DNA of 64,000 bases from Mycobacterium barrassiae (lineage in GTDB: Bacteria > Actinomycetota > Actinomycetes > Mycobacteriales > Mycobacteriaceae): contig NZ_JACKUK010000034.1 of the NCBI RefSeq assembly GCF_025822765.1, forward strand, positions 62,001-126,000, read 5' to 3'. The stretch's first letter is position 1; each line of letters opens with the position of its first letter. A program made the position numbers and the translations under genes. The notes under the pieces were generated by a model. That model ran no database searches. It was given only the letters and a program-made list of their open reading frames with translations, and had not been told where the DNA came from. Positions 7,997-17,451 of the stretch are shown here, piece after piece.

Positions 7997-8517
7997 CGTG
8001 TCACCCCCATTTCCTGCAACGTGAGCCGCAAGGCCCGCATGCCGTAGTGCAGCCGCGACTTCACGGTGCCTTCGGCGATCTGCAGGTCGGCAGCGATCTG
8101 GGCGGTCGTGGCGCCCTGGTAGTACGCGCGGCTGATGACCGCGCGGTGGTCCTCGGACAGCTGGGCCATGGCCTCAGTGAGCAACATGCGGTCCAGCGCC
8201 GTCTCCACCTCGTCGGGCCCTGCGTGGTCCGCCGCCTGTTCCATGTCGGGAGTGCCGGTTTCGCTGCGGAACCTCGCGCTTCGTCGTTCGTCGATGACAA
8301 GGTTACGCGCCACGGTGAACAGCCACCCCCGCGCGGATCTCTCGGTGTCGTCGGTCACCTCGGGGTGACGCCACGCACGCAGAAGCGTCTCCTGCACGAC
8401 ATCCTCCGCCCGAGCTGTATCCCCGGTGAGCTTCATGGCATAGCGCCAAAGCGCTGCGGCGTGCTCTTGGTAGAGCACCCGCATGACCTGCCCTTCCGCG
8501 GTCGCCGGGTCGTCCAA
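7993..8517 (-). CDS. sigL: ECF RNA polymerase sigma factor SigL
   Basis: The 174-residue ECF sigma factor shows region 2 (EDVVQETLLRAWRH ... RGWLFTVARNLVIDERR) and region 4 (SEDHRAVISRAYYQGATTAQIAADL ... GTVKSRLHYGMRALR). The start is a TTG at 8517, supported by GGAGG seven bases upstream; the next ATG lies 11 codons inside and would cut region 2. A SigL-type promoter at 8536-8563 just upstream indicates autoregulation. Position between map and rslA matches Rv0735. Confidence 0.93.
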   Translation of the reverse strand: MDDPATAEGQVMRVLYQEHAAALWRYAMKLTGDTARAEDVVQETLLRAWRHPEVTDDTERSARGWLFTVARNLVIDERRSARFRSETGTPDMEQAADHAGPDEVETALDRMLLTEAMAQLSEDHRAVISRAYYQGATTAQIAADLQIAEGTVKSRLHYGMRALRLTLQEMGVTR

Positions 8518-8535
8518 ATTTCAACCTCCGTCTGT

Positions 8536-8563
8536 AATACGAGGTTGCCGGTCATCCGGTTCA
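8536..8563 (-). promoter_or_regulatory. SigL autoregulatory promoter
   Basis: TGAACC (8563-8558), 16-base spacer, CGTATT (8541-8536) on the minus strand. The -35 is identical to that of the downstream operon promoter; the -10 keeps the CGT core. The start site would fall near 8529, giving a leader of about 12 bases that contains the GGAGG ribosome-binding site. Confidence 0.8.
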
Positions 8564-8679
8564 CTTACAGCGGGTGAAGCAGCGACGCGTCGCAGCTCAA
8601 GAATGCGCCGAAACAGCATTCCGGGTCGGGAAATTACGCGGCCCGCAGCCCGGAACGCTATTTCGCGAGTTCGGGAAGC

Positions 8680-9483
8680 CTAATTCGCCGGAGCGGTCAG
8701 GATTCGCGGTCCGTCATCCGTGACGGCCACGGTGTGCTCCCAGTGCGCGGCCCGGGAGCCGTCGGCGGTGACGACGGTCCATTGGTCCTCGAGCACGACC
8801 GTCTTCGTCGTGCCGAGGGTGAGCATCGGCTCGATGGCCAACACGGAGCCCGGCGCCAGGTGGGGGCCACGTCCCGGCGCCCCTTCGTTGGGCAGGAACG
8901 GGTCCATGTGCATTTCTCTGCCGATGCCGTGGCCGCCGTAGCCGGCGACGATGCCGAACTTGCGGTCGTACCGCTTCTCGGCGGCATGCGTGCCGACCTC
9001 GATCGCGTGCGACACATCGGTGAGCCGGTTGCCTGGCACCATCGCCGCGATACCGGCTTCCATGGCTTCGCGGGTGGCTGCCGACAGCGCGTCGTCGACG
9101 GGGATCAGCGCACCGACGCCGAAGGTGACGGCCGAATCACCGTGCCAGCCGTCGAGGATCGCACCGCAGTCGATGGACACCAGATCGCCTGCCGCCAGGA
9201 TCTCGCTCGCGGACGGAATGCCGTGCACCACACGCTCATTGACCGACGAGCAGATGCTGGCCGGGAAACCGTGATAGCCGAGGAACGACGGGATACCGCC
9301 GCCGTCGCGGATCACCGACTCGGCGATCTGGTCCAGCTCGAGCGTGGACACACCCGGGGCGGCGGCGTCGCGGACAGCCTGCAGGGCTGACGCGACCAGC
9401 GCGCCCGCCGCGGCCATCGCGTCGAGTTCACCGGGGGTGCGCTGCGGGACGGTCCGGCGGTTCCGCAGCCCGGGCAGGCCCAT
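8680..9483 (-). CDS. map: Methionine aminopeptidase type I
   Basis: The 267-residue pita-bread-fold metalloprotease removes N-terminal Met from nascent proteins. The metal ligands are visible in order: Asp in [16 protein letters not shown] (two Asp), His in [12 protein letters not shown], Glu in AIEPML and Glu in AHWEHTVAV. It sits directly after adk (3 bp gap) in the secY-adk-map order typical of actinobacteria; the ATG at 9483 begins [11 protein letters not shown] 162-bp gap with the sigL promoter separates its stop from sigL. Confidence 0.95.
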   Translation of the reverse strand: MGLPGLRNRRTVPQRTPGELDAMAAAGALVASALQAVRDAAAPGVSTLELDQIAESVIRDGGGIPSFLGYHGFPASICSSVNERVVHGIPSASEILAAGDLVSIDCGAILDGWHGDSAVTFGVGALIPVDDALSAATREAMEAGIAAMVPGNRLTDVSHAIEVGTHAAEKRYDRKFGIVAGYGGHGIGREMHMDPFLPNEGAPGRGPHLAPGSVLAIEPMLTLGTTKTVVLEDQWTVVTADGSRAAHWEHTVAVTDDGPRILTAPAN

Positions 9484-9486
9484 CGC

Positions 9487-10035
9487 TTACTTTCCGAGCG
9501 CGCGCAACGCCCGGGCGAAGACCTCGTCCAGTGCGCCGACCGCGTCGACGGTCTGCAGGTTGTTGTGCGAGTAGTACTCCAGCAGCGGCTCGGTCTCGTC
9601 GCGGTAGACCTGCATCCGGTTGCGGATCACGTCTTCGGTGTCGTCGGCGCGGCCGCGGGCCTTGAGCCGCTTGAACAGCTCCTCCTCCGAGACGGAGAAC
9701 TCCAGCACGGCGTCGAGTTTGGTGTTGTGGTTCTTCAGCATCTCGTCGAGCGCCTTGGCCTGCTCGACCGAACGCGGGTAGCCGTCGAGGATGAAGCCGG
9801 CGGCCGCGTCCTCCTGCTCGATCCGGTCCTCGACGAGCGCGTTGGTCAGGCTGCTTGGCACCAGGTCGCCGGCGTCGAGGTAACGCTTGGCCTGGACCCC
9901 GAGCTCGGTGCCTTCGCTGATGTTTTTGCGGAACAGGTCCCCGGTCGAGATCTGCGGGATGCCGAGCTTCTCGGAGAGCTTCTGCGCCTGGGTACCTTTG
10001 CCCGCCCCCGGCGGTCCGAGTAGAACGACTCTCAC
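9487..10035 (-). CDS. adk: Adenylate kinase
   Basis: The 182-residue enzyme interconverts ATP + AMP and two ADP. It opens with the P-loop [14 protein letters not shown] and shows the AMP-binding ISTGDLFR and DGYPRS motifs. It is the short form without a zinc lid, as usual in mycobacteria. The start is GTG at 10035, overlapping the secY stop by four bases (GTGA); this gives the family's normal N-terminus, while a longer frame upstream is secY read in another phase. Confidence 0.95.
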   Translation of the reverse strand: MRVVLLGPPGAGKGTQAQKLSEKLGIPQISTGDLFRKNISEGTELGVQAKRYLDAGDLVPSSLTNALVEDRIEQEDAAAGFILDGYPRSVEQAKALDEMLKNHNTKLDAVLEFSVSEEELFKRLKARGRADDTEDVIRNRMQVYRDETEPLLEYYSHNNLQTVDAVGALDEVFARALRALGK

Positions 10036-11369
10036 TTCAGGAACCCTTCGTAGTTGCGTTGCATCAGCTGGCTCTCGATCTGTTTGACGGTATCCAAGCC
10101 GACACCGACCATGATCAGAACCGCAGTACCGCCGAACGGCAAGTTCTGCACGGAGCCGGTATTGCCGATCTGCAGGAACATATTCGGCAAGACGGCGATC
10201 ACGCCCAGGTAGATCGAGCCCGGCAGGGTGATCCGGTTGAGCACGTAGCGCAGGTAATCGGCGGTCGGCCGGCCCGGGCGGATGCCGGGGATGAACCCGC
10301 CGAACTTCTTCATCTCGTCGGCACGCTCGTCGGGATTGAACGTGATGGACACATAGAAGTACGTGAAGAAGACGATCAGCGCGAAGTAGATCGCGATGTA
10401 GGTCGGGTCGGCCGGGTTGGTCAGGTACTCGGCGACGAACCGCGCCCACCACCCGTTGGCGGCGTTCTGGTTGCCGCTGGTGACCAGCTGGGTGATCAGG
10501 TGCGGGATGTAGATCAGCGACGACGCGAAGATGACCGGGATGACGCCTGCCTGGTTGACCTTCAGCGGCAGGTAGGTCGAGGTGCCGCCGTACATGCGTC
10601 GGCCGACCATGCGCTTGGCGTATTGCACCGGGATACGTCGTTGGCCCTGCTCCACGAACACCACGCCGACGACGATGCCCAGCGTGGCCACGCAGACGGC
10701 GGTGAAGACGAGGCCGCCGCGGCTGTCCAGGATGGACTTGCCCTCGCCAGGGATGGCCGACGCGATGCTGGCGAAGATCATCAGCGACATGCCGTTGCCG
10801 ATGCCCCGCTCGGTCACCAGCTCGCCCATCCACATGACCAGCGCGGCGCCCGCGGTCATCACCAGCACCATCACCACGAGGGTGAAGATGTTCAGGCCCT
10901 CACTCTGGCCCTGGATGATGTCCAGCGTGCAGCCCTGCAGCAGGCCGCCGTTGGCCGCGAGCGCGATGATGCTGGTGGACTGCAGCAGCGCCAGGGCAAT
11001 CGCCAGATAGCGCGTGTACTGCGTCATCTTGGTCTGGCCGGACTGACCCTCTTTGCGCAGCTGCTCGAACCGCGGGATCACGACGGTCAGCAGCTGGATG
11101 ATGATGCTGGCGGTGATGTACGGCATGATGCCGACCGCGAACACCGACAGCTGCAGCAACGCCCCGCCGGAGAACAGGTTGATCAGTGAATAGACCTGTC
11201 CCGAGTCGCCTCCGCTGACCTGGGCGATGCACTGCTGAACGTTCGGATAGTTGACGCCGGGCGACGGGATCGAGGCACCTACGCGGTAGAGGATGACGAT
11301 GCCGATGGTGAAGAGGATTTTTCGCCTCAGGTCCACTGTTCGCAGTGACGAGATGAAAGCCGAAAGCAC
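10032..11369 (-). CDS. secY: Protein translocase subunit SecY
   Basis: The 445-residue integral membrane protein is the channel of the Sec translocon. It shows about ten hydrophobic segments, the plug-region [22 protein letters not shown] after TM1, and the cytosolic ribosome/SecA loop [16 protein letters not shown]. The start is GTG (11369) with AGGAGGA a few bases upstream. It heads the secY-adk-map operon. Confidence 0.95.
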   Translation of the reverse strand: MLSAFISSLRTVDLRRKILFTIGIVILYRVGASIPSPGVNYPNVQQCIAQVSGGDSGQVYSLINLFSGGALLQLSVFAVGIMPYITASIIIQLLTVVIPRFEQLRKEGQSGQTKMTQYTRYLAIALALLQSTSIIALAANGGLLQGCTLDIIQGQSEGLNIFTLVVMVLVMTAGAALVMWMGELVTERGIGNGMSLMIFASIASAIPGEGKSILDSRGGLVFTAVCVATLGIVVGVVFVEQGQRRIPVQYAKRMVGRRMYGGTSTYLPLKVNQAGVIPVIFASSLIYIPHLITQLVTSGNQNAANGWWARFVAEYLTNPADPTYIAIYFALIVFFTYFYVSITFNPDERADEMKKFGGFIPGIRPGRPTADYLRYVLNRITLPGSIYLGVIAVLPNMFLQIGNTGSVQNLPFGGTAVLIMVGVGLDTVKQIESQLMQRNYEGFLK

Positions 11370-11647
11370 TCTTCCTCCTGCGCAGCCGACCTGTCACTAG
11401 CGGCATGCAAATGTGGCTGGTCTGACCAGCGCGTTCTTGGTTAAGTCTGGGTGTCCATCACGTGCGACCCCGTCAGGCGCGCAGCCTGCGAAGTCACGTG
11501 TCAAACAGTCTAGAAGACTAACAGTTGCAGCTCCTTTGCCCTGCATCCAGTGACCCTGACTTGCGCTCACAGTGACTTCTCAGCTCGGGAACATACCGTG
11601 GTGTCATCTCGTTATATCCGCTAAGTAAATAACTCTCGTAGGGGCTG
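11370..11647. other. Divergent intergenic region between secY and the methyltransferases
   Basis: About 280 bases with no gene recognised. It must hold the promoters for secY (minus) and the methyltransferase run (plus). The only clear structure is a 15-bp inverted repeat, GCTGGTC-T-GACCAGC, at 11416-11430. The stretch 11500-11640 is less GC-rich than its surroundings. Confidence 0.5.
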
Positions 11648-11650
11648 ATG

Positions 11651-12583
11651 ATGGCAAGGACTGACAACGACACCTGGGATCTCGCATCGAGCGTCGGTGC
11701 GACCGCGACGATGGTCGCCGCGGCCCGCGCGATCGCGACCGCGGCCGACGACGCGCTGATCAACGATCCGTTCGCCGAGCCGCTGGTGCGCGCGGTGGGC
11801 GTGGACTTCTTCACCAAGCTGGCCAGCGGCGAGTTGCGCGTCGAGGATCTCGACGTCGACCACGCGTCGGTGGGGATGGCGCGGATGACCGACAACATGG
11901 CGGTGCGGACGAAGTTCTTCGACGAGTTCTTCCAAGACGCCGCGGCGGAGGGGATCCGGCAGGCCGTCATCCTGGCGTCGGGCCTCGACTCTCGCGCCTA
12001 CCGCCTGGACTGGCCCGCGGGCACGACGGTGTACGAGATCGATCAGCCCGAGGTGATCGAGTTCAAGACAAGGACACTTACCGAGTTCGGCGCCGAGCCG
12101 ACCGCCGATCGCCGCACGGTCGCCGTAGACCTCCGCTTCGATTGGCCATCGGCACTGATCGCCGCCGGCTTCGACCCGAGCCGGCCCACCGCGTGGAGCG
12201 CCGAAGGACTGCTCGGCTATCTGCCGCCGGAGGCGCAGGACAAACTGCTGGACACCATCACCGAGCTCAGTGCCGTCGGCAGCCGCGTCGCGGTGGAAAG
12301 CTCACCGAGCATCTCCCCCGAGGACAGCGAGAAGGCGATGGAGCGCATGCAGGAGGCGGCGCAGCAATGGCGCAACCACGGCTTCGAGCTCGACTTCGGT
12401 GACCTCATCTATATGGGCGATCGCAACGAGGCGTCGGCATACCTGGCCGAGCGCGGCTGGCAGATCTCCTCGCAGAGCGTCAAGCAGCTGTTGAGTGAGA
12501 ACGGCCTGCCGGCATTCGCCGAGGAGGACGAGGACACCGCGCGCTTCGGCGAGTTGCAGTACGTCACCGGCATACTCGGCTGA
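11651..12583 (+). CDS. SAM-dependent methyltransferase, LCM/PPM-like family, paralogue 1
   Basis: About 310 residues, beginning [16 protein letters not shown] like its third paralogue, which supports the second of two adjacent ATGs. It has the SAM-binding motif [20 protein letters not shown] and the acidic [11 protein letters not shown] typical of the large mycobacterial family annotated as putative leucine carboxyl methyltransferase-like enzymes (Rv0725c, Rv0726c, Rv0731c). The natural substrate of these proteins is not established. It is first of three tandem paralogues; its TGA shares its A with the next ATG. Confidence 0.85.
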   Translation: MARTDNDTWDLASSVGATATMVAAARAIATAADDALINDPFAEPLVRAVGVDFFTKLASGELRVEDLDVDHASVGMARMTDNMAVRTKFFDEFFQDAAAEGIRQAVILASGLDSRAYRLDWPAGTTVYEIDQPEVIEFKTRTLTEFGAEPTADRRTVAVDLRFDWPSALIAAGFDPSRPTAWSAEGLLGYLPPEAQDKLLDTITELSAVGSRVAVESSPSISPEDSEKAMERMQEAAQQWRNHGFELDFGDLIYMGDRNEASAYLAERGWQISSQSVKQLLSENGLPAFAEEDEDTARFGELQYVTGILG

Positions 12584-13497
12584 TGAGCAGCACGGACAGC
12601 CGAACGGACGGCGACAGCTGGGATCTGGCGTCCAGCGTCGGTACCACCGCGACGATGGTCGCCGCGGCGCGCGCCGTGGGCAGTCGAGAGGACAACGCGC
12701 TCTTCGACGACCCGTACGCCGCGCCACTGGTCCGTGCGGTGGGTCTGGACTTCTTCACCCGACTTGTCGACGGCGAGGTCGAGCTGCCCGACGACGGCCA
12801 ACCGGGCGGTCCGGCGTTCCTGGCGATGTCCATCGCGGTGCGCACGCGGTTCTTCGACGATTTCTTCACAGATGCCTGCGCCGCGGGGATCAGGCAGGCG
12901 GTGATCGTGGCGTCCGGTCTGGACTCACGCGCCTACCGGCTGCCGTGGCCGGATGGGACCGTCGTCTACGAGATCGACCAGCCGCAGGTCATCGAGTTCA
13001 AGACCTCGACGATGGCGTCGATCGGTGCGGTCCCCGCCGCACAGCATCGGACCGTCGGCATCGACCTGCGGGAGGACTGGCCGAAGGCCTTGCGCGACAG
13101 TGGGTTCGATGTGAATCAACCGACGGCGTGGAGCGCCGAGGGGCTGCTGGTCTACCTGCCGCCGGACGCGCAGGACCGGCTCTTCGACGACATCACTGCG
13201 CTCAGTGCACCGGGTAGCCAGTTGGCCACCGAGTACCACCCGGATGCCGCGGCCAGCATCGGCTCGCGCATGAAGGCGATCAAGGCGCAATTCGATGACG
13301 CGCCAGATCTGGACATCACGCAGTTGTTCTACGACGGTGAGCGCAACGGTGTGGTCGAGTACCTCACCGAACACGGCTGGCAGGTGTCGGCCCGCCGTCG
13401 CCCGGACGTCTTCGCCGGCTACGGGCGTGAGTTCCCCGATACCGAAGCCCTTGTACCGCTGCGCGATTCACTTGCCGTGATCGCGACCAGAAAGTAG
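12583..13497 (+). CDS. SAM-dependent methyltransferase, LCM/PPM-like family, paralogue 2
   Basis: The 304-residue paralogue keeps the same core: [50 protein letters not shown], and WSAEGLLVYLPPDAQD. It is coupled to paralogue 1 by a one-base overlap (TGATG). It differs mainly in the N-terminal segment after the first 60 residues and the C-terminal 60 residues, where substrate recognition is expected to lie. Function unknown beyond SAM use. Confidence 0.85.
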   Translation: MSSTDSRTDGDSWDLASSVGTTATMVAAARAVGSREDNALFDDPYAAPLVRAVGLDFFTRLVDGEVELPDDGQPGGPAFLAMSIAVRTRFFDDFFTDACAAGIRQAVIVASGLDSRAYRLPWPDGTVVYEIDQPQVIEFKTSTMASIGAVPAAQHRTVGIDLREDWPKALRDSGFDVNQPTAWSAEGLLVYLPPDAQDRLFDDITALSAPGSQLATEYHPDAAASIGSRMKAIKAQFDDAPDLDITQLFYDGERNGVVEYLTEHGWQVSARRRPDVFAGYGREFPDTEALVPLRDSLAVIATRK

Positions 13498-13502
13498 GAG
13501 AC

Positions 13503-14402
13503 ATGGCACGTACGGACAACGATTCGTGGGACCTGGCATCCAGCGTCGGTTCGACGGCGACGATGGTCGCCGCTCAGCGGGCGCTGAGCAACCGCGAAGG
13601 ACTCATCTTCGACCCGTACGCCGAGCCGCTGGTGCGCTCGGTCGGCCTCGACTTCTTCGTCAAGGCGCTCGACGGCGAGATCAACCTCAACGACGTCGAT
13701 CCCCGATTCAATGTGCGGCGCGCGGCGGAGGGAATGGCCGTTCGCACACGCCATTTCGACACTCTGTTCACCGATGCGATCGCCGCAGGGGTGCGCCAGG
13801 CGGTGATACTGGCCGCCGGCCTGGACGCGCGAGCGTATCGGCTCGCCTGGCCCGCCGGAACCACCGTCTACGAGCTGGACCAGCCCGAAGTCATCGCTTT
13901 TAAAAGCGATACGCTCGCCCAGCTGGGCGCCGAACCCGCAGCGGATCGCAGGGCCGTCGCGGTCGATCTCCGCGATGACTGGCCGAAAGCACTGCTGGAC
14001 AACGGCTTCGACCCGACCCAGCCGACGGCCTGGATCGCCGAGGGACTGCTGATCTACCTGCCGCCCGAGGCGCAGGATCTGCTGTTCGACCGCATCGACG
14101 AGCTCAGTGCTCCGGGTAGCCGCGTCGCCACCGAACACATACCGGATATCAGCGCCTTCAACGACGAGAGGGCGCAGGAGATCGCCGCGCGGTTCACGCA
14201 GTACGGACACAACATCGAGATGTCGGAGCTGATCTATCAGGACGAGCGCAACGACGTCATCGAGTATCTGACGGCACGGGGCTGGGACGTCACGGCTCAG
14301 AAGGTGCGGGACGCCTACGCCGCCAACGGGTTCGAGTTCCCCGAGGACGGGGCGATCGGCTTCTTCGCCGATATGAGCTACCTTACGGCGATCAAGGGCT
14401 AG
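13503..14402 (+). CDS. SAM-dependent methyltransferase, LCM/PPM-like family, paralogue 3
   Basis: The 299-residue paralogue begins [16 protein letters not shown] and carries AVILAAGLDARAYRLAWPAG and ELDQPEVIAFK. It is 5 bp downstream of paralogue 2 behind TAGGAG. Its stop is 13 bp from the convergent kinase stop, with no room for a terminator hairpin. Three tandem copies stand where M. tuberculosis has one next to secY and two next to sppA, so the family has been locally reorganised. Confidence 0.85.
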   Translation: MARTDNDSWDLASSVGSTATMVAAQRALSNREGLIFDPYAEPLVRSVGLDFFVKALDGEINLNDVDPRFNVRRAAEGMAVRTRHFDTLFTDAIAAGVRQAVILAAGLDARAYRLAWPAGTTVYELDQPEVIAFKSDTLAQLGAEPAADRRAVAVDLRDDWPKALLDNGFDPTQPTAWIAEGLLIYLPPEAQDLLFDRIDELSAPGSRVATEHIPDISAFNDERAQEIAARFTQYGHNIEMSELIYQDERNDVIEYLTARGWDVTAQKVRDAYAANGFEFPEDGAIGFFADMSYLTAIKG

Positions 14403-14415
14403 ACGCCCCGTTGAC

Positions 14416-15744
14416 TCAACGCTTGGCCAGCTCGCAGAACCTGCCATAACGGTCGTCGACGGCCGCTCGCCACAGCGGATCGGGCTCGACGACGCGTTGG
14501 ACCGATGCCCACCTCGCCGCGTCGGTGACCGACGATTCCAGTCCGACCGCCATTCGCCCCAGAAACGCCGCACCGAGCGCCGCCCCTTCGGCGACACCCG
14601 AGACGCTCACGGGCAGGCCCGTCGCGTCGGCGATCGCCCGCATCCACGGCGCGACCCGCGTGCCGCCCCCGGACGCGATGATGCGTGACGCCCGCGCACC
14701 ACTCATCTCGATGAGTTGCCGCACAACGAATCCCGAGGCTTCGAAGGCCGCCCGTCGCACTGACGCGCCGTCGTGGGTGAGGTTCAGCCCGTCGAGCACG
14801 CTGCGGCGGTCGGGATCGTGCAGTGGAACGCGTTCGCCGCGCAGATACGGCGACCACACCGGCACACGTCCGGGGTCGGCCTCACCGTCGTCGGCCACGA
14901 GGCGGTCCACCCAGCCGAGGAAGAGGCCGCCCGCGTTGCTCGGGCCGCCGATCTGGAACTTGCCCGGCCGCGGATGCGGGAGCGTCCACAGGCCCGGAAC
15001 CTCACGTAACTCGCCGATCGTCACCCACACGATCAGGGTGGTACCGCACATCACGAGGACGTCGCCGTCCTCGTCGGCGCCCGCCACCAGTTGTTCACAC
15101 ACCGCGTCGACCGCGCCTGCACCCAACACGGCGTCGGCGTCGCGGACCTGACCCGCGGCGGTGCCGGTCGTCTCGACCCGCGGCATGGTGTCCGGTGACG
15201 TGCCGCACTCGGCGCAGACCGATGCGCTCCAGCCAGTGCCGTCGAACAACGGGTACGCGGTGCTGGCCGTGGAGTTGTCGATCATCGGCTCGCCCGCCAG
15301 CGCGTAATTGGCCACCGCCGTCGCCGGCCAGTAGCCGTGCGCGCCTGGCGCCTCCCCCACCGTCCAGCGCAGGAATTCGACGGCCTCGCCGGACAGAAAC
15401 GACGCGGCCGGACCGGTCGTGGACCGACCACGGCCGTCGCCGTAGAGCAGGCCGGGCGTCTGCGGACGTCCCTGCTCGTCGACGGCGGTCAACGACGGCA
15501 CCATCGCGGTGACCGTCACGGCAGCAGCGCCGTCGCCGCCCAGTTCCCCCAGCGCCTTCAGGGCTTCTGAAGGGCCCCGCCGCCAAGCCTCGTCGGCGTC
15601 GTGCTCGAGCCGATCGGCGGCGGGCACCCGCACTCGGTGCGGAATTCGCGTCCTGGCCGCCACCTGGCCGTCCTCGTCGGCAGCGACGGCCTTGACCGCG
15701 GTCGTACCGATGTCGATGCCGATTGTCACCGCTTTGGCTGACAC
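14416..15744 (-). CDS. FGGY-family carbohydrate kinase (XylB-like)
   Basis: The 442-residue kinase opens with the FGGY phosphate-1 motif IGIDIGTTAVKAVAADEDG and ends with the adenosine motif ASGGGTRVAPWMRAIADATG. FGGY kinases phosphorylate pentoses, tetritols or related polyols. GTG at 15744 (VSAKAVTIGID) puts the motif at the normal N-terminal place. Upstream reading frame beyond this overlaps the divergent dehydrogenase and is not used. It forms a divergent set with the dehydrogenase and aldolase, matching the xylB, serA2, fucA block of M. tuberculosis. The sugar is not identified. Confidence 0.85.
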   Translation of the reverse strand: MSAKAVTIGIDIGTTAVKAVAADEDGQVAARTRIPHRVRVPAADRLEHDADEAWRRGPSEALKALGELGGDGAAAVTVTAMVPSLTAVDEQGRPQTPGLLYGDGRGRSTTGPAASFLSGEAVEFLRWTVGEAPGAHGYWPATAVANYALAGEPMIDNSTASTAYPLFDGTGWSASVCAECGTSPDTMPRVETTGTAAGQVRDADAVLGAGAVDAVCEQLVAGADEDGDVLVMCGTTLIVWVTIGELREVPGLWTLPHPRPGKFQIGGPSNAGGLFLGWVDRLVADDGEADPGRVPVWSPYLRGERVPLHDPDRRSVLDGLNLTHDGASVRRAAFEASGFVVRQLIEMSGARASRIIASGGGTRVAPWMRAIADATGLPVSVSGVAEGAALGAAFLGRMAVGLESSVTDAARWASVQRVVEPDPLWRAAVDDRYGRFCELAKR

Positions 15745-15774
15745 GGGCGCCACCGTACGCCAGCATGTGCATAC

Positions 15775-16752
15775 GTGGACAGACTTCGCGCGCTCGTGAC
15801 GGCGCCCCTCCGCGGTGCGGGTTTCGACAAGCTGCGCCAGCTGGCCGACGTCGTCTACGACCCATGGATCGAACAACGCCCGCTGCGGATCTACTCCGCC
15901 GAACAATTGGCCAAGCGAGTCACCGATGAACACGCGGATCTCCTTGTGGTGGAGAGCGATTCGGTGAGCGGACCGGTGTTCGACCTGCCGCTGCGGGCGA
16001 TCGCATCCACCCGTGGCGATCCCAACAATGTCGACATCGCGGGGGCCACCGCGGCGAGAATACCGGTGCTGCACACCCCCGGTCGCAACGCCGACGCCGT
16101 CGCCGAGATGGCGATCGCGCTGCTGTTCGCGACCACCCGCCACGTGCTGGGCGCCGACGCCGATGTCCGTGCCGGCGAGGTGTTTCGCGACGGCACCATC
16201 CCCTATCAACGGTTTCGGGCATGGGAGATCGCGGGCCTGACAGCCGGTTTGGTGGGCCTCGGCGCGGTGGCGCGCGCATTGCGGTGGCGGCTGGAGGGAC
16301 TCGGCGTGACGGTCATCGCCCACGACCCGTACAACGACGAGGCCCGACACAGCCTCGACGACCTGCTCGCCGAGGCCGACGTCGTCTCACTGCACGCACC
16401 GGTCACCGACGAGACCGTGGGGATGATCGGTGCCGACCAGTTCGCGAGGATGCGGGACGGTGCGGTGTTCCTCAATACGGCACGGGCGCAACTGCATGAC
16501 ACCGACGCGCTGGTCGACGCCCTGCGCAGCGGCAAGGTCGGGGCGGCCGGACTGGACCATTTCGTCGGCGAGGTCCTGCCCGCCGACCATCCGCTCACGA
16601 AGATGCCCAACGTCGTGCTGACGCCTCACATCGGCGGAGCCACGTGGAACACTGAGGCACGGCAGGCGCAGCTGGTCGCCGACGGCCTCGGTGCGCTGCT
16701 GTCCGGGCGCGCGCCCGCACATATCGTCAACCCGGAGGTGCTGACGTCGTGA
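15775..16752 (+). CDS. D-isomer-specific 2-hydroxyacid dehydrogenase (SerA2-like)
   Basis: The 325-residue NAD-dependent enzyme has the Rossmann motif TAGLVGLGAVARALRWRL, catalytic Arg in FLNTARAQLHDTDAL, and catalytic His in LTPHIGGATWNT. It lacks the C-terminal ACT/ASB domains of the biosynthetic phosphoglycerate dehydrogenase, so it is more likely a catabolic sugar-acid dehydrogenase. GTG start at 15775; only 30 bp separates it from the divergent kinase. It overlaps the aldolase by four bases (GTGA). Confidence 0.85.
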   Translation: MDRLRALVTAPLRGAGFDKLRQLADVVYDPWIEQRPLRIYSAEQLAKRVTDEHADLLVVESDSVSGPVFDLPLRAIASTRGDPNNVDIAGATAARIPVLHTPGRNADAVAEMAIALLFATTRHVLGADADVRAGEVFRDGTIPYQRFRAWEIAGLTAGLVGLGAVARALRWRLEGLGVTVIAHDPYNDEARHSLDDLLAEADVVSLHAPVTDETVGMIGADQFARMRDGAVFLNTARAQLHDTDALVDALRSGKVGAAGLDHFVGEVLPADHPLTKMPNVVLTPHIGGATWNTEARQAQLVADGLGALLSGRAPAHIVNPEVLTS

Positions 16753-17405
16753 GATTCGTCGCCGATCCCGAGGAGGCGGTGCTCGCCGCCGCCAGGGACA
16801 TGCTGCGCCGCGGCCTGGTCGAGGGCACGGCGGGCAACATCTCGGCCAGGCGCGAGGACGGCAACGTCGTCATCACCCCGTCCTCGGTGGATTACTCCGC
16901 GATGACGCTCGACGACCTCGTGCTCGTCGACCCGGACGGCGGGGTGCTGACCGCCAAGGACGGCCGGAGCCCGTCGACGGAGATGGCGCTGCACCTGGCG
17001 TGCTATCGCGCGTTCGACGACATCGGCAGCGTGATCCATAGCCATCCGGTGTGGGCCACCATGTTCGCGGTCGCCCATCAGCCGATTCCCGCCGTCGTCG
17101 ACGAGTTCGCCGTGTACTGCGGTGGCGACATCCGGTGTGCGGACTATGCGGCATCGGGAACCCCTGAGGTCGGCCACAACGCCGTCAAAGCGTTGGAGGG
17201 CAGGGCCGCTGCGCTGATCGCCAACCACGGTTTGGTCGCCGTCGGCCCGCGGCCCGACAAGGTGCTGCACGTCACCGCACTGGTGGAGCGGACCGCGCAG
17301 ATCGTCTGGGGCGCAAGAGCTCTCGGCGGTCCGGTACCGATCCCCGACGAGATCAACAACAACTTCGCCGCGGTGTACGGCTATCTGCGCCAGAACCCCA
17401 TGTGA
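16749..17405 (+). CDS. Class II aldolase (L-fuculose-phosphate aldolase-like)
   Basis: The 218-residue protein belongs to the FucA/AraD/adducin family: zinc ligands in VIHSHPVWA (two His) and ANHGLVAVG (His), catalytic Glu in STEMALHLACY, and the phosphate-binding GTAGNISAR near residues 28-36. It would cleave a ketose-phosphate to DHAP plus an aldehyde. Start GTG inside the dehydrogenase stop shows coupling. With the kinase and dehydrogenase it suggests a polyol or sugar-acid degradation pathway. Confidence 0.88.
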   Translation: MRFVADPEEAVLAAARDMLRRGLVEGTAGNISARREDGNVVITPSSVDYSAMTLDDLVLVDPDGGVLTAKDGRSPSTEMALHLACYRAFDDIGSVIHSHPVWATMFAVAHQPIPAVVDEFAVYCGGDIRCADYAASGTPEVGHNAVKALEGRAAALIANHGLVAVGPRPDKVLHVTALVERTAQIVWGARALGGPVPIPDEINNNFAAVYGYLRQNPM

Positions 17406-17451
17406 TTTGTGTGCGTTTTCGAGCGCTCACCGCTCCTGAACGCACACAAAT
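17405..17451. repeat. Long palindrome between convergent genes, copy 2 of a two-copy family
   Basis: Outer arms ATTTGTGTGCGTT (17405-17417) and AACGCACACAAAT (17439-17451) are perfect complements; inner GAGCG and CGCTC also pair. It spans the junction of the aldolase (stop 17405) and sppA (stop 17451) and even supplies bases of both stop codons. Same outer arms as the element at 2183-2225. Confidence 0.75.

Noticed and set aside
10059-11189. 376-codon plus-strand frame opposite secY
   Set aside because: His/Asp/Gln-rich antisense shadow without domain pattern; SecY is unmistakable on the minus strand.
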